From Streptomyces cinerochromogenes (GTDB lineage: Bacteria > Actinomycetota > Actinomycetes > Streptomycetales > Streptomycetaceae), in the NCBI RefSeq assembly GCF_014648635.1, contig NZ_BMRM01000004.1:1-64000 (forward strand): 64,000 nucleotides of DNA. The letters are read 5' to 3'. Of this stretch, positions 8,102 through 15,429 are shown one piece after another. How positions within the stretch are numbered: the stretch's first letter is position 1; each line of letters starts with the position of its first letter. Under the pieces are notes generated by a model. That model was given only the letters and a program-made list of their open reading frames with translations. It was not told the DNA's origin and did not search any database. A program made the position numbers and the translations under genes.

Positions 8102-8545
8102 TCAGGGCGCCCCCGCACGCGGCGAGGGCAGACCGGAGACCCAGTCGGTGATGGTGACGGTGGTGCCCCGGCCGGGGGTGCTGTCGAGGGCGAACTCCTG
8201 GACGAGCCGCCTGGCTCCGCTCAGCCCCGGGCCGAGGCCGTCCGCGGAGGTGTGGCCGTCGGTCATCGCCAGGTCGACGTCGCGGATGCCGGGGCCCGCG
8301 TCGACGAAGGCCAGCCGCAGCCCGCGACGTGCGCCGTCGCCGAGGAGCGTCATCTCCACGTGGCCGCCGCCCCCGTGCACGAGGGTGTTGCGGGCCAGTT
8401 CGCTGACGGCGGTCACCAGCTTCGTCTGCTGGACCAGGCGGAATCCGAGGCCGGCAGCGGCCTGGCGCACCCGGCGGCGCACCCGGGCCAGGTCCGCGTC
8501 CGAGCCGATGGGCAGGCGGGCGGTGGGAACGAGTGGGGCATGCAT
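8102..8545 (-). CDS. RsbT-like serine kinase / anti-sigma ATPase, 147 aa
   Basis: A GHKL-fold small kinase with N box (SELARNTLVHGGGG), G1 (DAGPGI) and a G2 region (GLGPGLSGARRLV), the RsbT signature. RsbT phosphorylates the STAS proteins of the stressosome and activates an RsbU phosphatase. ATG 8545 shares an A with the TGA of the short rsbS-like frame upstream (TGATG), preserving the canonical rsbR-rsbS-rsbT order. The protein looks complete, in contrast to the two STAS genes before it. The likely partner is the PP2C protein encoded at 9232-10428. Confidence 0.85.
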   Translation of the reverse strand: MHAPLVPTARLPIGSDADLARVRRRVRQAAAGLGFRLVQQTKLVTAVSELARNTLVHGGGGHVEMTLLGDGARRGLRLAFVDAGPGIRDVDLAMTDGHTSADGLGPGLSGARRLVQEFALDSTPGRGTTVTITDWVSGLPSPRAGAP

Positions 8546-8712
8546 CACGCACCCTCTTCCGGGTGAGCGGACAAAGTCGCCGGGGGGCCGTGGCCCAGCA
8601 CGCGGCCGAGGAAGGAGTCGGTCGTCCCCGCGCCGGAGACGTCGGCCACGACACCGCCGACCGGTACCGGCACCGGCGCGGGTCCCGGACGGGCGGCGGA
8701 GGCGCCGGTCAC
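8545..8712 (-). pseudogene. Miniaturised rsbS-like STAS gene, 55 aa
   Basis: A GTG at 8712 overlaps the stop of the upstream STAS gene (GTGA), and this frame ends in a TGATG overlap with rsbT, so both junctions are intact. The translation contains GVVADVSGAGTTDSFLGRVLG, matching the core of RsbS around its phosphorylated serine (DSF). RsbS is usually about 120 residues; most of the N-terminal strand region and the whole C-terminal half of the STAS fold are missing. It therefore looks internally deleted. It could still make a short peptide, but a folded STAS domain is unlikely. Confidence 0.6.
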
Positions 8713-9098
8713 CGCGGGCCCGCTCCCGCGGCCGGAGCCGGTGGGACGACGGCGCCCTGCCGGGTGAGCGCGTACGCCAGGGCGTCGGCGAGACCGGCCC
8801 GCGTGGTGACCGGCCCGGGGTCGATGCCGAGGCGGACGGTGGTCCGCGCGAGGGCGGGACGGGCACCGGGGACGATGCGCTCCGCGACCTCCGGACGGGC
8901 AGCGGCGACCGTCTTCACCGGCTGCCGGGCCGCGGACGAGTCGGCGGTCGGTACGCCGGTGACGTCGACGACGGCGTACCGGGCCCGCCGGTCCACGATC
9001 ACCGCCCGGCGCCGGGCGGTCCGCTCGCGGTGCCGTTCCGGGAAGACGCCCAGGTCATGCGCCCCCTCGGGCGTCGTGGGGTGCTCCGCCACCTGCAT
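8709..9098 (-). CDS. RsbR-like STAS-domain protein, truncated, 129 aa
   Basis: The C-terminal part matches RsbR-type STAS domains: RYAVVDVTGVPTADSS, then KTVAAARPEV, then ARTTVRLGIDPGPVTTRAGL and ADALAYALTRQGA. The usual globin-like sensor module of about 150 residues is absent, and the first STAS strands are replaced by an arginine-rich stretch. The usual TVDT phospho-threonine region reads TADSS. ATG 9098 has GGGAG just upstream. It leads the rsbR-rsbS-rsbT set and overlaps the next frame by four bases. It may be decayed or a minimal STAS protein. Confidence 0.6.
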   Translation of the reverse strand: MQVAEHPTTPEGAHDLGVFPERHRERTARRRAVIVDRRARYAVVDVTGVPTADSSAARQPVKTVAAARPEVAERIVPGARPALARTTVRLGIDPGPVTTRAGLADALAYALTRQGAVVPPAPAAGAGPR

Positions 9099-9145
9099 CG
9101 TCTCCCTGCTGCGAGGGCTTGCGACCACCCGACGGGCGAGCCGTC

Positions 9146-9160
9146 CGGCAATTATTGCCG
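9146..9160. promoter_or_regulatory. Palindrome ahead of the STAS/RsbT operon
   Basis: CGGCAATTATTGCCG has perfect 7-base arms around a single T, in the 133-base gap between the PP2C stop (9232) and the STAS start (9098). Its A/T-rich centre stands out from the GC-rich surroundings. The arms contain GGCAA/TTGCC, the same pentamers found in reverse order at 7191. A regulator-binding site upstream of the rsb-like operon is the simplest reading. Confidence 0.45.
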
Positions 9161-9231
9161 CACGACAAGGGATGGTGCGAGGGCGCGGGGGCGGACCACA
9201 CGCGATCGTCACAACCGGGCGGTCCCGCCGT

Positions 9232-10428
9232 TCACGCGCCGGCCGGCTTCCCGTGCCAGTCCAGGCACACGACCAGGGCGTCGTCGTCCGCTACGGGCCT
9301 GCCGCGGTGGCCGGTCAGCTCCCGCAGGATCGCGCGCGGCACCTCGGCGGCGGGCAGCAGCCGCGTGGAGTGGATCGCCCGGGCGAGCGCCGAGTCCCCG
9401 TACGCCTCCCCCTTCGGGGAGGACACCGCGTGCACTCCGTCGCTGACGAAGACGAGACGGTCACCGGGCTCGACCTGGAAGTCCTGCGCGACGTAGTCGG
9501 TCTCCTCGAACATGCCCAGGGGCAGCTGGGCGTCGAAGGTGACACGCTCCACGGAGCCGTCCCGCAGCCGCAGCAGCTGGGGGGAGCCCGCGTCCACGAC
9601 ACGGGTCCGGCCGGTGGCCAGGTCGAAGTCGAACATCAGGACGGACAGGTAGCAGCGGCCCCGGTAGTGGGCGTAGACGGCCTGGTCCGCCAGGGCCGCC
9701 TGGTCGGCGATGGAGATACCGGCGCGCCGGGCGTTGCGCAGCGCGTTGATGGCCAGGTTGGTCAGCAGCGACGCCTCTATGCCCTCCCCCATGCCGTTGG
9801 TGACGTACAGCATCAGGCGGTCGGCGGTGGCGGACCAGTCGAAGTTGTCACCGAAGATGGCGTACGCCGGCTCCAGTTGCGCCCCCAGCTCGTACTCGGG
9901 GCGGGAGCAGGAGCGGCCGGGCAGCAGCTGCCACTGCATCTCGGCGGCCAGGGTGAGCCGGTCCTTGCGGCGCGCCTGCAGATAGAGGTCGGTGTCGCGC
10001 TCGGCCACGACCACCTCGTGCCCCAGCACACCGGCGATGTCGGCCAGCTCCGGCTCCCAGCGGCGAACGGCGTCGGCGCCGGGCAGCGTCACGGTCAGCA
10101 CCCCGAGCCGGTCGCCGCGCACACTGACGGGGAGGTGCAGGCGCACCCGCCCGTCGCGGCCGTCCTCGCAGTACGGCCGCTGGGAGCCGAAGGCACGGCC
10201 GGCCGGGCTGTTGTGCACCGGCACCGGCTCCGGCTCGTGCGGCGGCACCGGCTCAGGAGTGTGCGGCAGCACCGGCACCGGCTGCAGCACGCTCAGGCCG
10301 TAGTCGGCCATGAGCAGCTCGACGTCCTCCGCGCCGTACTGCTCCATCAGTACGGCACGGGTGGCGTCGAGCAACGCGTGGGGAGCCGCTGTGCGCAGCG
10401 CGCGTTCAGCGGCCACGAATCTGTTCAT
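9232..10428 (-). CDS. PP2C (SpoIIE/RsbU-type) phosphatase, 398 aa
   Basis: The N-terminal half has a GAF-like sensor region (LHLPVSVRGDRLGVLTVTLPG, then a long helix) interrupted by a Pro/Glu/His-rich linker around residues 65-90. The C-terminal half is a SpoIIE domain with GDNFDWSA in place of the usual GGDFYD, VTNGMGEG in place of GDVSGHG, and a terminal DDDALVVCLDW. Several usual metal-binding positions are altered, so activity is not certain. ATG 10428 is preferred over the upstream in-frame start. It stands upstream of the rsb-like genes and divergent from the MarR gene at 10577. Confidence 0.75.
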   Translation of the reverse strand: MNRFVAAERALRTAAPHALLDATRAVLMEQYGAEDVELLMADYGLSVLQPVPVLPHTPEPVPPHEPEPVPVHNSPAGRAFGSQRPYCEDGRDGRVRLHLPVSVRGDRLGVLTVTLPGADAVRRWEPELADIAGVLGHEVVVAERDTDLYLQARRKDRLTLAAEMQWQLLPGRSCSRPEYELGAQLEPAYAIFGDNFDWSATADRLMLYVTNGMGEGIEASLLTNLAINALRNARRAGISIADQAALADQAVYAHYRGRCYLSVLMFDFDLATGRTRVVDAGSPQLLRLRDGSVERVTFDAQLPLGMFEETDYVAQDFQVEPGDRLVFVSDGVHAVSSPKGEAYGDSALARAIHSTRLLPAAEVPRAILRELTGHRGRPVADDDALVVCLDWHGKPAGA

Positions 10429-10551
10429 GGGGGATATCCACCAATCCTTCACCGGACAACGTAGGTGCCTCACCCAAGAGGCCGGGCTCCTGCACGAGCC
10501 GCGTCGGTCACCCCGGTCACCCGTGGCCAGCGTGCACGCCTAGTACGCTGA

Positions 10552-10569
10552 CAGGCACCCCAGTGCCTG
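10552..10569. promoter_or_regulatory. Perfect inverted repeat just before the second MarR gene
   Basis: CAGGCAC-CCCA-GTGCCTG has 7-base perfect arms with a 4-base spacer and ends seven bases before the GTG start at 10577. A possible -10 (TAGTAC, 10541-10546) lies immediately upstream, so binding here would block transcription. This is the expected position for MarR autorepression. Confidence 0.5.
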
Positions 10570-10576
10570 CGAGAGT

Positions 10577-11062
10577 GTGACCGTGACTGCCTTCCGCCGC
10601 CGCTCAGAGCCCGATGAGGTCGCGCGCGTGACCACCACGGCCGTCGAGCTGCTGGAAGTCGTGTGGGGCCGCGCTTCGACCGCGCCCACCTCCGCGTCCC
10701 AACTGCGTGTGCTGCACATCCTGGAGCACCACGACGGGATCAACCTGCGCACGCTCGCCGAGTACCTGGCCTCCACGCCGCCTTCCACCAGCAGGCTGTG
10801 CGACCGGCTGCAGGCCGCCGGGTTCGTCGAGCGGGTGGCGAGCCCGGAGGACAGGCGGGAGGTGCGCCTGCACCTCAGCAGCCGGGGCCGCGCCTTCCTC
10901 GCCGACCTGCGGGCCCGCAGGGAGAGGGAGCTGCGCAAGGTGCTGGCGGATATGCCCGCCGCCAAGCGGATCGCGCTGATGGAGGGGCTGGAGGCGTTCT
11001 GCGCCACGGCGGCGACGCAGATACTCGGCGACGCCTCGGACCCGGGCAGCCAGACAGCCTGA
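10577..11062 (+). CDS. MarR-family transcriptional regulator, 161 aa
   Basis: A winged-helix MarR protein with an N-terminal dimerisation helix, LRVLHILEHHDGINLRTLAEYL, the recognition segment TPPSTSRLCDRLQAAGFVERV, and a wing with EDRREVRLHLSSRGRAFL. It is clearly paralogous to the MarR gene at 7442. The start is GTG 10577 (or GTG 10583). It is divergent from the GAF-PP2C gene. The inverted repeat at 10552 abuts its start and a further repeat lies downstream at 11201, suggesting autoregulation and perhaps control of a now missing downstream gene. Confidence 0.85.
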   Translation: MTVTAFRRRSEPDEVARVTTTAVELLEVVWGRASTAPTSASQLRVLHILEHHDGINLRTLAEYLASTPPSTSRLCDRLQAAGFVERVASPEDRREVRLHLSSRGRAFLADLRARRERELRKVLADMPAAKRIALMEGLEAFCATAATQILGDASDPGSQTA

Positions 11063-11530
11063 GCCGCCGTTCGCGGCACCCGCGCCACCGCCGCCTCTCG
11101 GCGAGGGTGGCCGGCACACGGAGTGGTCTCCGTCCACCGGAGCATCCCTGGTCCTTCCCCGTGCACATCCGACACGGCTACTTTGTTGCCTGACGGCTAT
11201 TGTTGTCAAACGGCAACAGTGTGTTCCGACCGTCCTCTCTCCGACTCGGATACCCCGTACCGGCCCGTTCTGCCGGGGCTGTGCGTCATGTCTCCGAAGG
11301 AGGGACCCGGCGCATGTCCGGAGCGATCGCGGGAAGCCGTCGCGCGGGGCCGCACGGCGCGCGCCCGGGGGTCCGGTGCCCTGGCCGGCGGGGGCATGAC
11401 GTCCCGGGGCCCCACCGGCCGGGGGTTGACGGCCGGGGCCCTGCCCTGCCGGTGAGTTGACGGCCGTGGCCCTGGCGGCCGGAGGGTTGACGGCCGTGGC
11501 CCCGGCGGCCGGAGGGTTGACGCCTGGGTC
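11063..11530. other. Gene-poor gap with an orphan control region and tandem repeats
   Basis: The region after the MarR gene holds an inverted-repeat operator near 11184-11218 and a strong ribosome site (GGAGG near 11300) followed by ATG 11313. That ATG opens only a 48-residue arginine- and proline-rich frame, which runs straight into 30-base tandem repeats. This looks like a promoter and start whose original gene has been lost. No convincing protein is encoded. Confidence 0.5.
11184..11218. promoter_or_regulatory. Nested GTTGCC/GGCAAC operator-like repeats
   Basis: TGTTGCC at 11184-11190 and GGCAACA at 11212-11218 form perfect 7-base arms 21 bases apart. Inside them, TGTTGTC-AAAC-GGCAACA (11201-11218) is a near-perfect repeat with the 4-base spacing also seen at 7191. 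It lies about 120 bases after the MarR stop and 95 before an orphan ATG at 11313. Confidence 0.45.
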
Positions 11531-11550
11531 CTACCGGCCGGGGGCCGGGC
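11403..11550. repeat. 30-base tandem repeat, about five copies
   Basis: Two adjacent copies (11461-11490 and 11491-11520) differ at one base. Their unit begins CGGCCGTGGCCCTGGCGGCC and ends GGAGGGTTGA. Degenerate copies flank them at 11403-11430, 11431-11460 and 11521-11550. The array sits between convergent MarR and LysR genes and touches the last codons of LysR. The GC-rich units could fold and stop transcription from both sides. Confidence 0.8.
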
Positions 11551-12496
11551 GGCCCGCGAGTTTCGGGTGGTCGGTGTCCGGGAGCCAGTCGCGCCGCGGC
11601 CGGTACTCCAGCCAGCGCCGGGTACGGCCGGATGCGCTGAAGCCGCGCAGCAGGGAGCCGAGCAGAGGGTGGCGGGACGACTCCCGCCAGGCCAGCGACC
11701 ACGCGTACAGCGGGGTCGGCTCGACCAGCGGGATGGAGCGCAGGCCCAGGTGGTCCGGCAGGGGCACGTCGGCGGGGAAGACGGTGAAGCCGTCGGGGGC
11801 GGTGCGCAGGTGCTGGGCCAGGTGGTCCAGGCCCAGGTTGGGGCCGTCATGGCGGCGCGTGATCCGGAACGCCTCGGCGAAGCGGCGCAGGAAGTCCAGG
11901 CGGTCCAGTTCGGCCGGGCACACCAGGACGCTGTCGCGCAGGTCGGCCGGGCGCAGTGCGTCGGCGGCGGCCAGCGGGTGGGACGGGCCGACCACCGCGT
12001 CGACGGGCTCCAGCCGCACCAGACGCTGGGTGAGTCCCGCGTCCCGGCCGTCGGGCAGCGGGTGCACCCGGCCGAACCCCAGATCCGTGTCGCCGCGCAG
12101 CAGGGCCTGGGCGACGGACGGCCAGTCCCGTCCCGGGCCGGGCTCCCACCGCACCGCGCCGAGCGTCCGTACCGCCTCGGCGACCGTGCGCATCGGCGCG
12201 TACAGATGCCCCCACGTATCGATCCGTACGGCCGGACCGGCGCCCGTCACCGCCGCGACCGCCCGCTCCCCCGCCGCCAGCACCTCACGCGCGGCCGGCA
12301 GGAACCGCTCCCCCGCCTCGCTGAGCCGGACACCGCCCTGGCGCTCGAACAGCCGCGCGCCCAGCACGCCCTCCAGCCGCGCGACGCGTTTGGAGACCAC
12401 CTGCTGACTGGTGCCCAACTCCTCGGCGGCCCGCCCGAAGTGCAGTGTCCCGGCGGTCGCGACGAAGGCGCGGACCAGCGTGAGGTCGAGGTCCAT
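11531..12496 (-). CDS. LysR-family transcriptional regulator, 321 aa
   Basis: An N-terminal LysR winged helix (FVATAGTLHFGRAAEELGTSQQVVSKRVARLEGVLGARLF is the domain; key Q-Q-V-V-S-K recognition residues near 32-37) is followed by a two-lobed effector domain. The start at ATG 12496 is standard for the family; frame upstream of it is not protein-like. It is divergent from the oxidoreductase gene at 12650 with a classic inverted repeat between them. By LysR convention it should control that gene and itself. The effector is unknown; quinones or other redox-active compounds are plausible from the neighbour. Confidence 0.9.
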   Translation of the reverse strand: MDLDLTLVRAFVATAGTLHFGRAAEELGTSQQVVSKRVARLEGVLGARLFERQGGVRLSEAGERFLPAAREVLAAGERAVAAVTGAGPAVRIDTWGHLYAPMRTVAEAVRTLGAVRWEPGPGRDWPSVAQALLRGDTDLGFGRVHPLPDGRDAGLTQRLVRLEPVDAVVGPSHPLAAADALRPADLRDSVLVCPAELDRLDFLRRFAEAFRITRRHDGPNLGLDHLAQHLRTAPDGFTVFPADVPLPDHLGLRSIPLVEPTPLYAWSLAWRESSRHPLLGSLLRGFSASGRTRRWLEYRPRRDWLPDTDHPKLAGRPAPGR

Positions 12497-12511
12497 GCCG
12501 CCGACCTTATG

Positions 12512-12530
12512 CGACAACCCGGCGTTGTCG
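12512..12530. promoter_or_regulatory. LysR-type binding site
   Basis: CGACAAC-CCGGC-GTTGTCG has 7-base perfect arms with a 5-base spacer, lying 16 bases upstream of the LysR start and 120 upstream of the oxidoreductase. Its T-N11-A-like dyad and position in a divergent LysR promoter make it the likely regulator site. Confidence 0.6.
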
Positions 12531-12649
12531 GCCAGGCGACCGGGTTGTTGGCCGGTGCGCCCCTCCGCACGGTCCGATGGTCCCGGAAGCGACGCGGAGG
12601 AACGGCCGCCGGACACCACGGCCGCAGGACACCGAGGAGTTGAACCACC

Positions 12650-13570
12650 ATGAAGGCCTTCGTGCCCACCGGGGACCCCGCCGAGCCGGTCGTCCTCGCC
12701 GACGTGCCCGAGCCGACACCGGGTCCCGGCGAGGCGCTGGTCAAGGTCGAGGCGTTCTCGGTCAACCGGGGCGAGACGTTCAAGCTGGAGAAGCCCGCCC
12801 CCGGCGACCGCCCCGGCAAGGACATCGCGGGCCTGGTGGTCCAGCCCGCCGCGGACGGCAGCGGGCCGTCCGGGATCACCCGGGTCGTCGGCCACCCCAT
12901 GGCGGGCGGCTGGGCGGAGTACGCGGCGGTGCCGACCGGCGCGCTCGCCGAGCTGCCGGACGGCGTCTCCGTGCTCCAGGGCGCGGCACTGCCGCTGGCC
13001 GGGCTCACCGCGCTGCGGCTGCTGCGCACCGCCGGACCGGTGCTCGGCCGGCGGGTGCTGCTGACGGGTGCCTCCGGGGGCGTGGGCCACTTCGTCACCG
13101 AGCTCGCGGCCGCCGCCGGCGCCCAGGTGACCGCCGTGACCAGGGACGCCGCACGCGGCGCCCGGCTCGTCGAACTCGGTGCCGCCGAGGTCGTCCACGA
13201 CGTCGCCGACGCGCGGGGCCCGTACGACATCGTGCTGGAGTCGACCGGCGGCCAGGCGCTCCCCCGCGCGCTGGCACGGCTCGCCGGACGCGGCACGCTC
13301 ATCTGGTTCGGGCAGGCCGGCCGCACACCGGCGACGCTCGACTTCTTCGACTTCTTCACCGGGCCCGAATCGGCCGTCATCCGCCACTTCCACTACCTCG
13401 ACGCCGACACCCGCCTCGACGACGACCTGGCGACACTCGTCCGGCTGACCGCCGAAGGCCGCCTGCACCCGGAGATCGGCCGCGTCTCGGACTGGGCCGG
13501 CACCGCGACCGCCCTCACCGACCTGCGCGACCGCCGCATCCGCGGCAAGGCCGTCCTCACCGTGTCCTGA
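12650..13570 (+). CDS. Zinc-independent alcohol dehydrogenase / quinone oxidoreductase-like protein, 306 aa
   Basis: A medium-chain dehydrogenase/reductase of the NADPH:quinone oxidoreductase branch. It has an N-terminal GroES-like fold (GEALVKVEAFSVNRGE), the Rossmann motif GRRVLLTGASGGVGHF with the AASGGVG-type loop, and a C terminus ending GKAVLTV. The structural zinc cysteines are absent, as expected for this branch. The ATG at 12650 has GAGGAG upstream. It is probably induced through the divergent LysR regulator and is followed 67 bases later by a SnoaL-like gene. The substrate cannot be inferred. Confidence 0.85.
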   Translation: MKAFVPTGDPAEPVVLADVPEPTPGPGEALVKVEAFSVNRGETFKLEKPAPGDRPGKDIAGLVVQPAADGSGPSGITRVVGHPMAGGWAEYAAVPTGALAELPDGVSVLQGAALPLAGLTALRLLRTAGPVLGRRVLLTGASGGVGHFVTELAAAAGAQVTAVTRDAARGARLVELGAAEVVHDVADARGPYDIVLESTGGQALPRALARLAGRGTLIWFGQAGRTPATLDFFDFFTGPESAVIRHFHYLDADTRLDDDLATLVRLTAEGRLHPEIGRVSDWAGTATALTDLRDRRIRGKAVLTVS

Positions 13571-13637
13571 CCGCCCCGCCCTGATCCACCCCTGCAGCCC
13601 GAGAACCGGACGCGAGAACAACCGAAGGAGCACCCCC

Positions 13638-14057
13638 ATGACCAGCAACGACCCGAGGGCCGTCGTCATCCGCTACGTCGAGGCCGTCCGCGACGGTGAC
13701 GCCGACGTCATCCACGACAGCTTCGCCGAGGACGCGACCTGGCACTACCCGGGCAGCCTGCCCGTCTCCAGGGTGTGGCGCGGCCGCGACGAGATCATCA
13801 ACGACTTCCTCGGCAGCATGGGAACGGTCTTCGTCCCCGGCACCCTGGAGATCGAGCTGGTCGGCACGATCGCCGAGGGCGACCGCGTGGTGGCCGAGTG
13901 GACGTCCAGGGCCGAGACGGTCCACGGCGGCACGTACGACAACCGCTGCCTCGGCATCTACACGGTGCGCGACGGCAGGATCGTCTCCGTGGTCGAGTAC
14001 GCCGACACCCACCACGTGGCCGCGACCCTCTTCGCCGGCGACGCGCTACCCCGGTGA
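13638..14057 (+). CDS. SnoaL-like / NTF2-fold protein, 139 aa
   Basis: A small alpha+beta cone-fold protein: helix VVIRYVEAVRDGDADVIHDSFAEDATWHYPG, then VWRGRDEIINDFLG, then paired strands LEIELVGTIAEGDRVVAEWTSRAE and CLGIYTVRDGRIVSVVEYAD. This is the SnoaL/ketosteroid-isomerase-like pattern with an ion-pair-rich pocket. AAGGAG precedes ATG 13638. It follows the oxidoreductase on the same strand and may be in its transcription unit. Its last 12 bases overlap the 3' end of the convergent photolyase gene. Activity unknown. Confidence 0.82.
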   Translation: MTSNDPRAVVIRYVEAVRDGDADVIHDSFAEDATWHYPGSLPVSRVWRGRDEIINDFLGSMGTVFVPGTLEIELVGTIAEGDRVVAEWTSRAETVHGGTYDNRCLGIYTVRDGRIVSVVEYADTHHVAATLFAGDALPR

Positions 14058-15413
14058 CCGTCCCTCCCTGAAGCGGGCGGCGGCCGCCGCGAGGTCCACG
14101 ACGGGGGCCGGGTAGTCCAGGCCCGCACGGTCGGCGGCGTCGAGCAGCGGGACACGGTGGATCGTCCGGGCGTCGAGGCCGCTCAGCTCGGGGAGCCAGC
14201 GGCGCACGTACTCCCCCCGGGGGTCGAAACGGCGGGCCTGGACGAGCGGGTTGAGGACCCGGTTGGGGCGGGTGTCCGTGCCGGTCCCGGCGACCCACTG
14301 CCAGTTGAGCTGGTTGTTCGCGATGTCGCCGTCGACCAGCAGGTCCAGGAAGTGGCGGGCCCCCACCCGCCAGTCCACGTAGAGCGTCTTGACCAGGAAG
14401 CTCGCCACGAGCAGGCGGGCCCGGCCCGGCATCCAGCCCTCGTGGCGCAGCTGCCGCAGGGCCGCGTCGACGAGGGGGTAGCCGGTACGGCCCTCCCGCC
14501 AGGCCTCGGTCTCCTCCGGGGCGTGCCGCCAGCGGTCGTGCCGGGGGCGGTAGTCGTGGTCGGCCGCGTCGGGGCGGGCCGCCAGGACCTGGTGGTGGAA
14601 GTCCCGCCAGGCGAGCTGCCGCACGAAGGCGTGCGCCCCGGGGTTGTCCTGGGCGCGGGCCCGGTGCAGCAGTTCGGTCGGGGAGAGGCAGCCGAAGTGC
14701 AGGTGAGCGGAGAGCCTGGAGGTGGCGTCGGCGGCCAGGTCGTCGTGGCGGTCGTCGTAGGCGGACAGCGGGCCCGCCAGCCAGGACCGCAGTCTGCGGC
14801 GGGCCTCGGACTCCCCGCCCGCGGGCAGCCCCGGCGACGCGGGGCCCGGTGCGAGGGACCCCGCGCGGGGCAGGCCGGCCGATCGCACGTCCGGCACGAA
14901 AACCGCGTCCGGAGCCGGCAGGACGCCCCGCACGGCGAAGCTCTCCCACCGGCGGAAGTACGGTGTGAAGACCGCGAAGTGGTCCTTGCCCGCAGGGGTC
15001 AGCGCCCCGGGCGGTACGGCCGTCACCGAGGCCTCGTGGACCCGCAGTGCGCGCCGGTCGCCGGCCAGCTCCGCGCGCAGCCGGTCCTCGCGCCGGGCCG
15101 CGTAACGGCTGACCCCGGCCGCGATGTGGACCTCCCCGGCCCCGGTCTCCGCCGCCACCCGGCAGGTCTCCTCCACCACGTCGCCGACGCGCACCACCAG
15201 CCGGCCGCCGCGGGCGCGCAGGGCGCCGTCCAGGTCGGCCAGGCTGTCGGCGAGGAACGCCGCCCGGTTGGGGACGACGAAACCGGTGCCGCGGACGCCG
15301 GTGTCGACGACGAAGAGCGGGACCACGCGTTCCGCGTCCCTGAGGGCGGCCACCAGGACCGGGTTGTCGTGCGTCCGCAGGTCCGCGGTGAACAGGGCGA
15401 CCGAGACACGCAC
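14046..15413 (-). CDS. phrB: Deoxyribodipyrimidine photolyase, 455 aa
   Basis: A class I cryptochrome/photolyase. The N-terminal antenna-binding domain opens VALFTADLRTHDNPVLVAAL. The FAD-binding half contains LSAHLHFGCLSPTEL, the FVRQLAWRDFHHQVL helix, a WMPGRARLLVASFLVK segment, and NNQLNWQWVAGTGTDTRPNRV with LNPLVQARRFDP. The usual trailing Trp electron-transfer residues appear present. It repairs UV pyrimidine dimers using blue light. GTG 15413 has AAGGAA upstream, 17 bases after the DUF2867-type gene with which it forms an operon. Light-induced pairing of these genes with a MerR-type regulator is known in Streptomyces. Confidence 0.92.
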   Translation of the reverse strand: MRVSVALFTADLRTHDNPVLVAALRDAERVVPLFVVDTGVRGTGFVVPNRAAFLADSLADLDGALRARGGRLVVRVGDVVEETCRVAAETGAGEVHIAAGVSRYAARREDRLRAELAGDRRALRVHEASVTAVPPGALTPAGKDHFAVFTPYFRRWESFAVRGVLPAPDAVFVPDVRSAGLPRAGSLAPGPASPGLPAGGESEARRRLRSWLAGPLSAYDDRHDDLAADATSRLSAHLHFGCLSPTELLHRARAQDNPGAHAFVRQLAWRDFHHQVLAARPDAADHDYRPRHDRWRHAPEETEAWREGRTGYPLVDAALRQLRHEGWMPGRARLLVASFLVKTLYVDWRVGARHFLDLLVDGDIANNQLNWQWVAGTGTDTRPNRVLNPLVQARRFDPRGEYVRRWLPELSGLDARTIHRVPLLDAADRAGLDYPAPVVDLAAAAARFREGRSPG

Positions 15414-15429
15414 GGTTCCTTGAGCCCCC

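Noticed and set aside
11313..11460. 48-codon frame after the orphan ribosome site
   Set aside because: Although ATG 11313 has a good ribosome site, the frame is Arg/Pro/Gly-rich, runs into tandem repeats and has no conserved feature, so I do not call it a gene.
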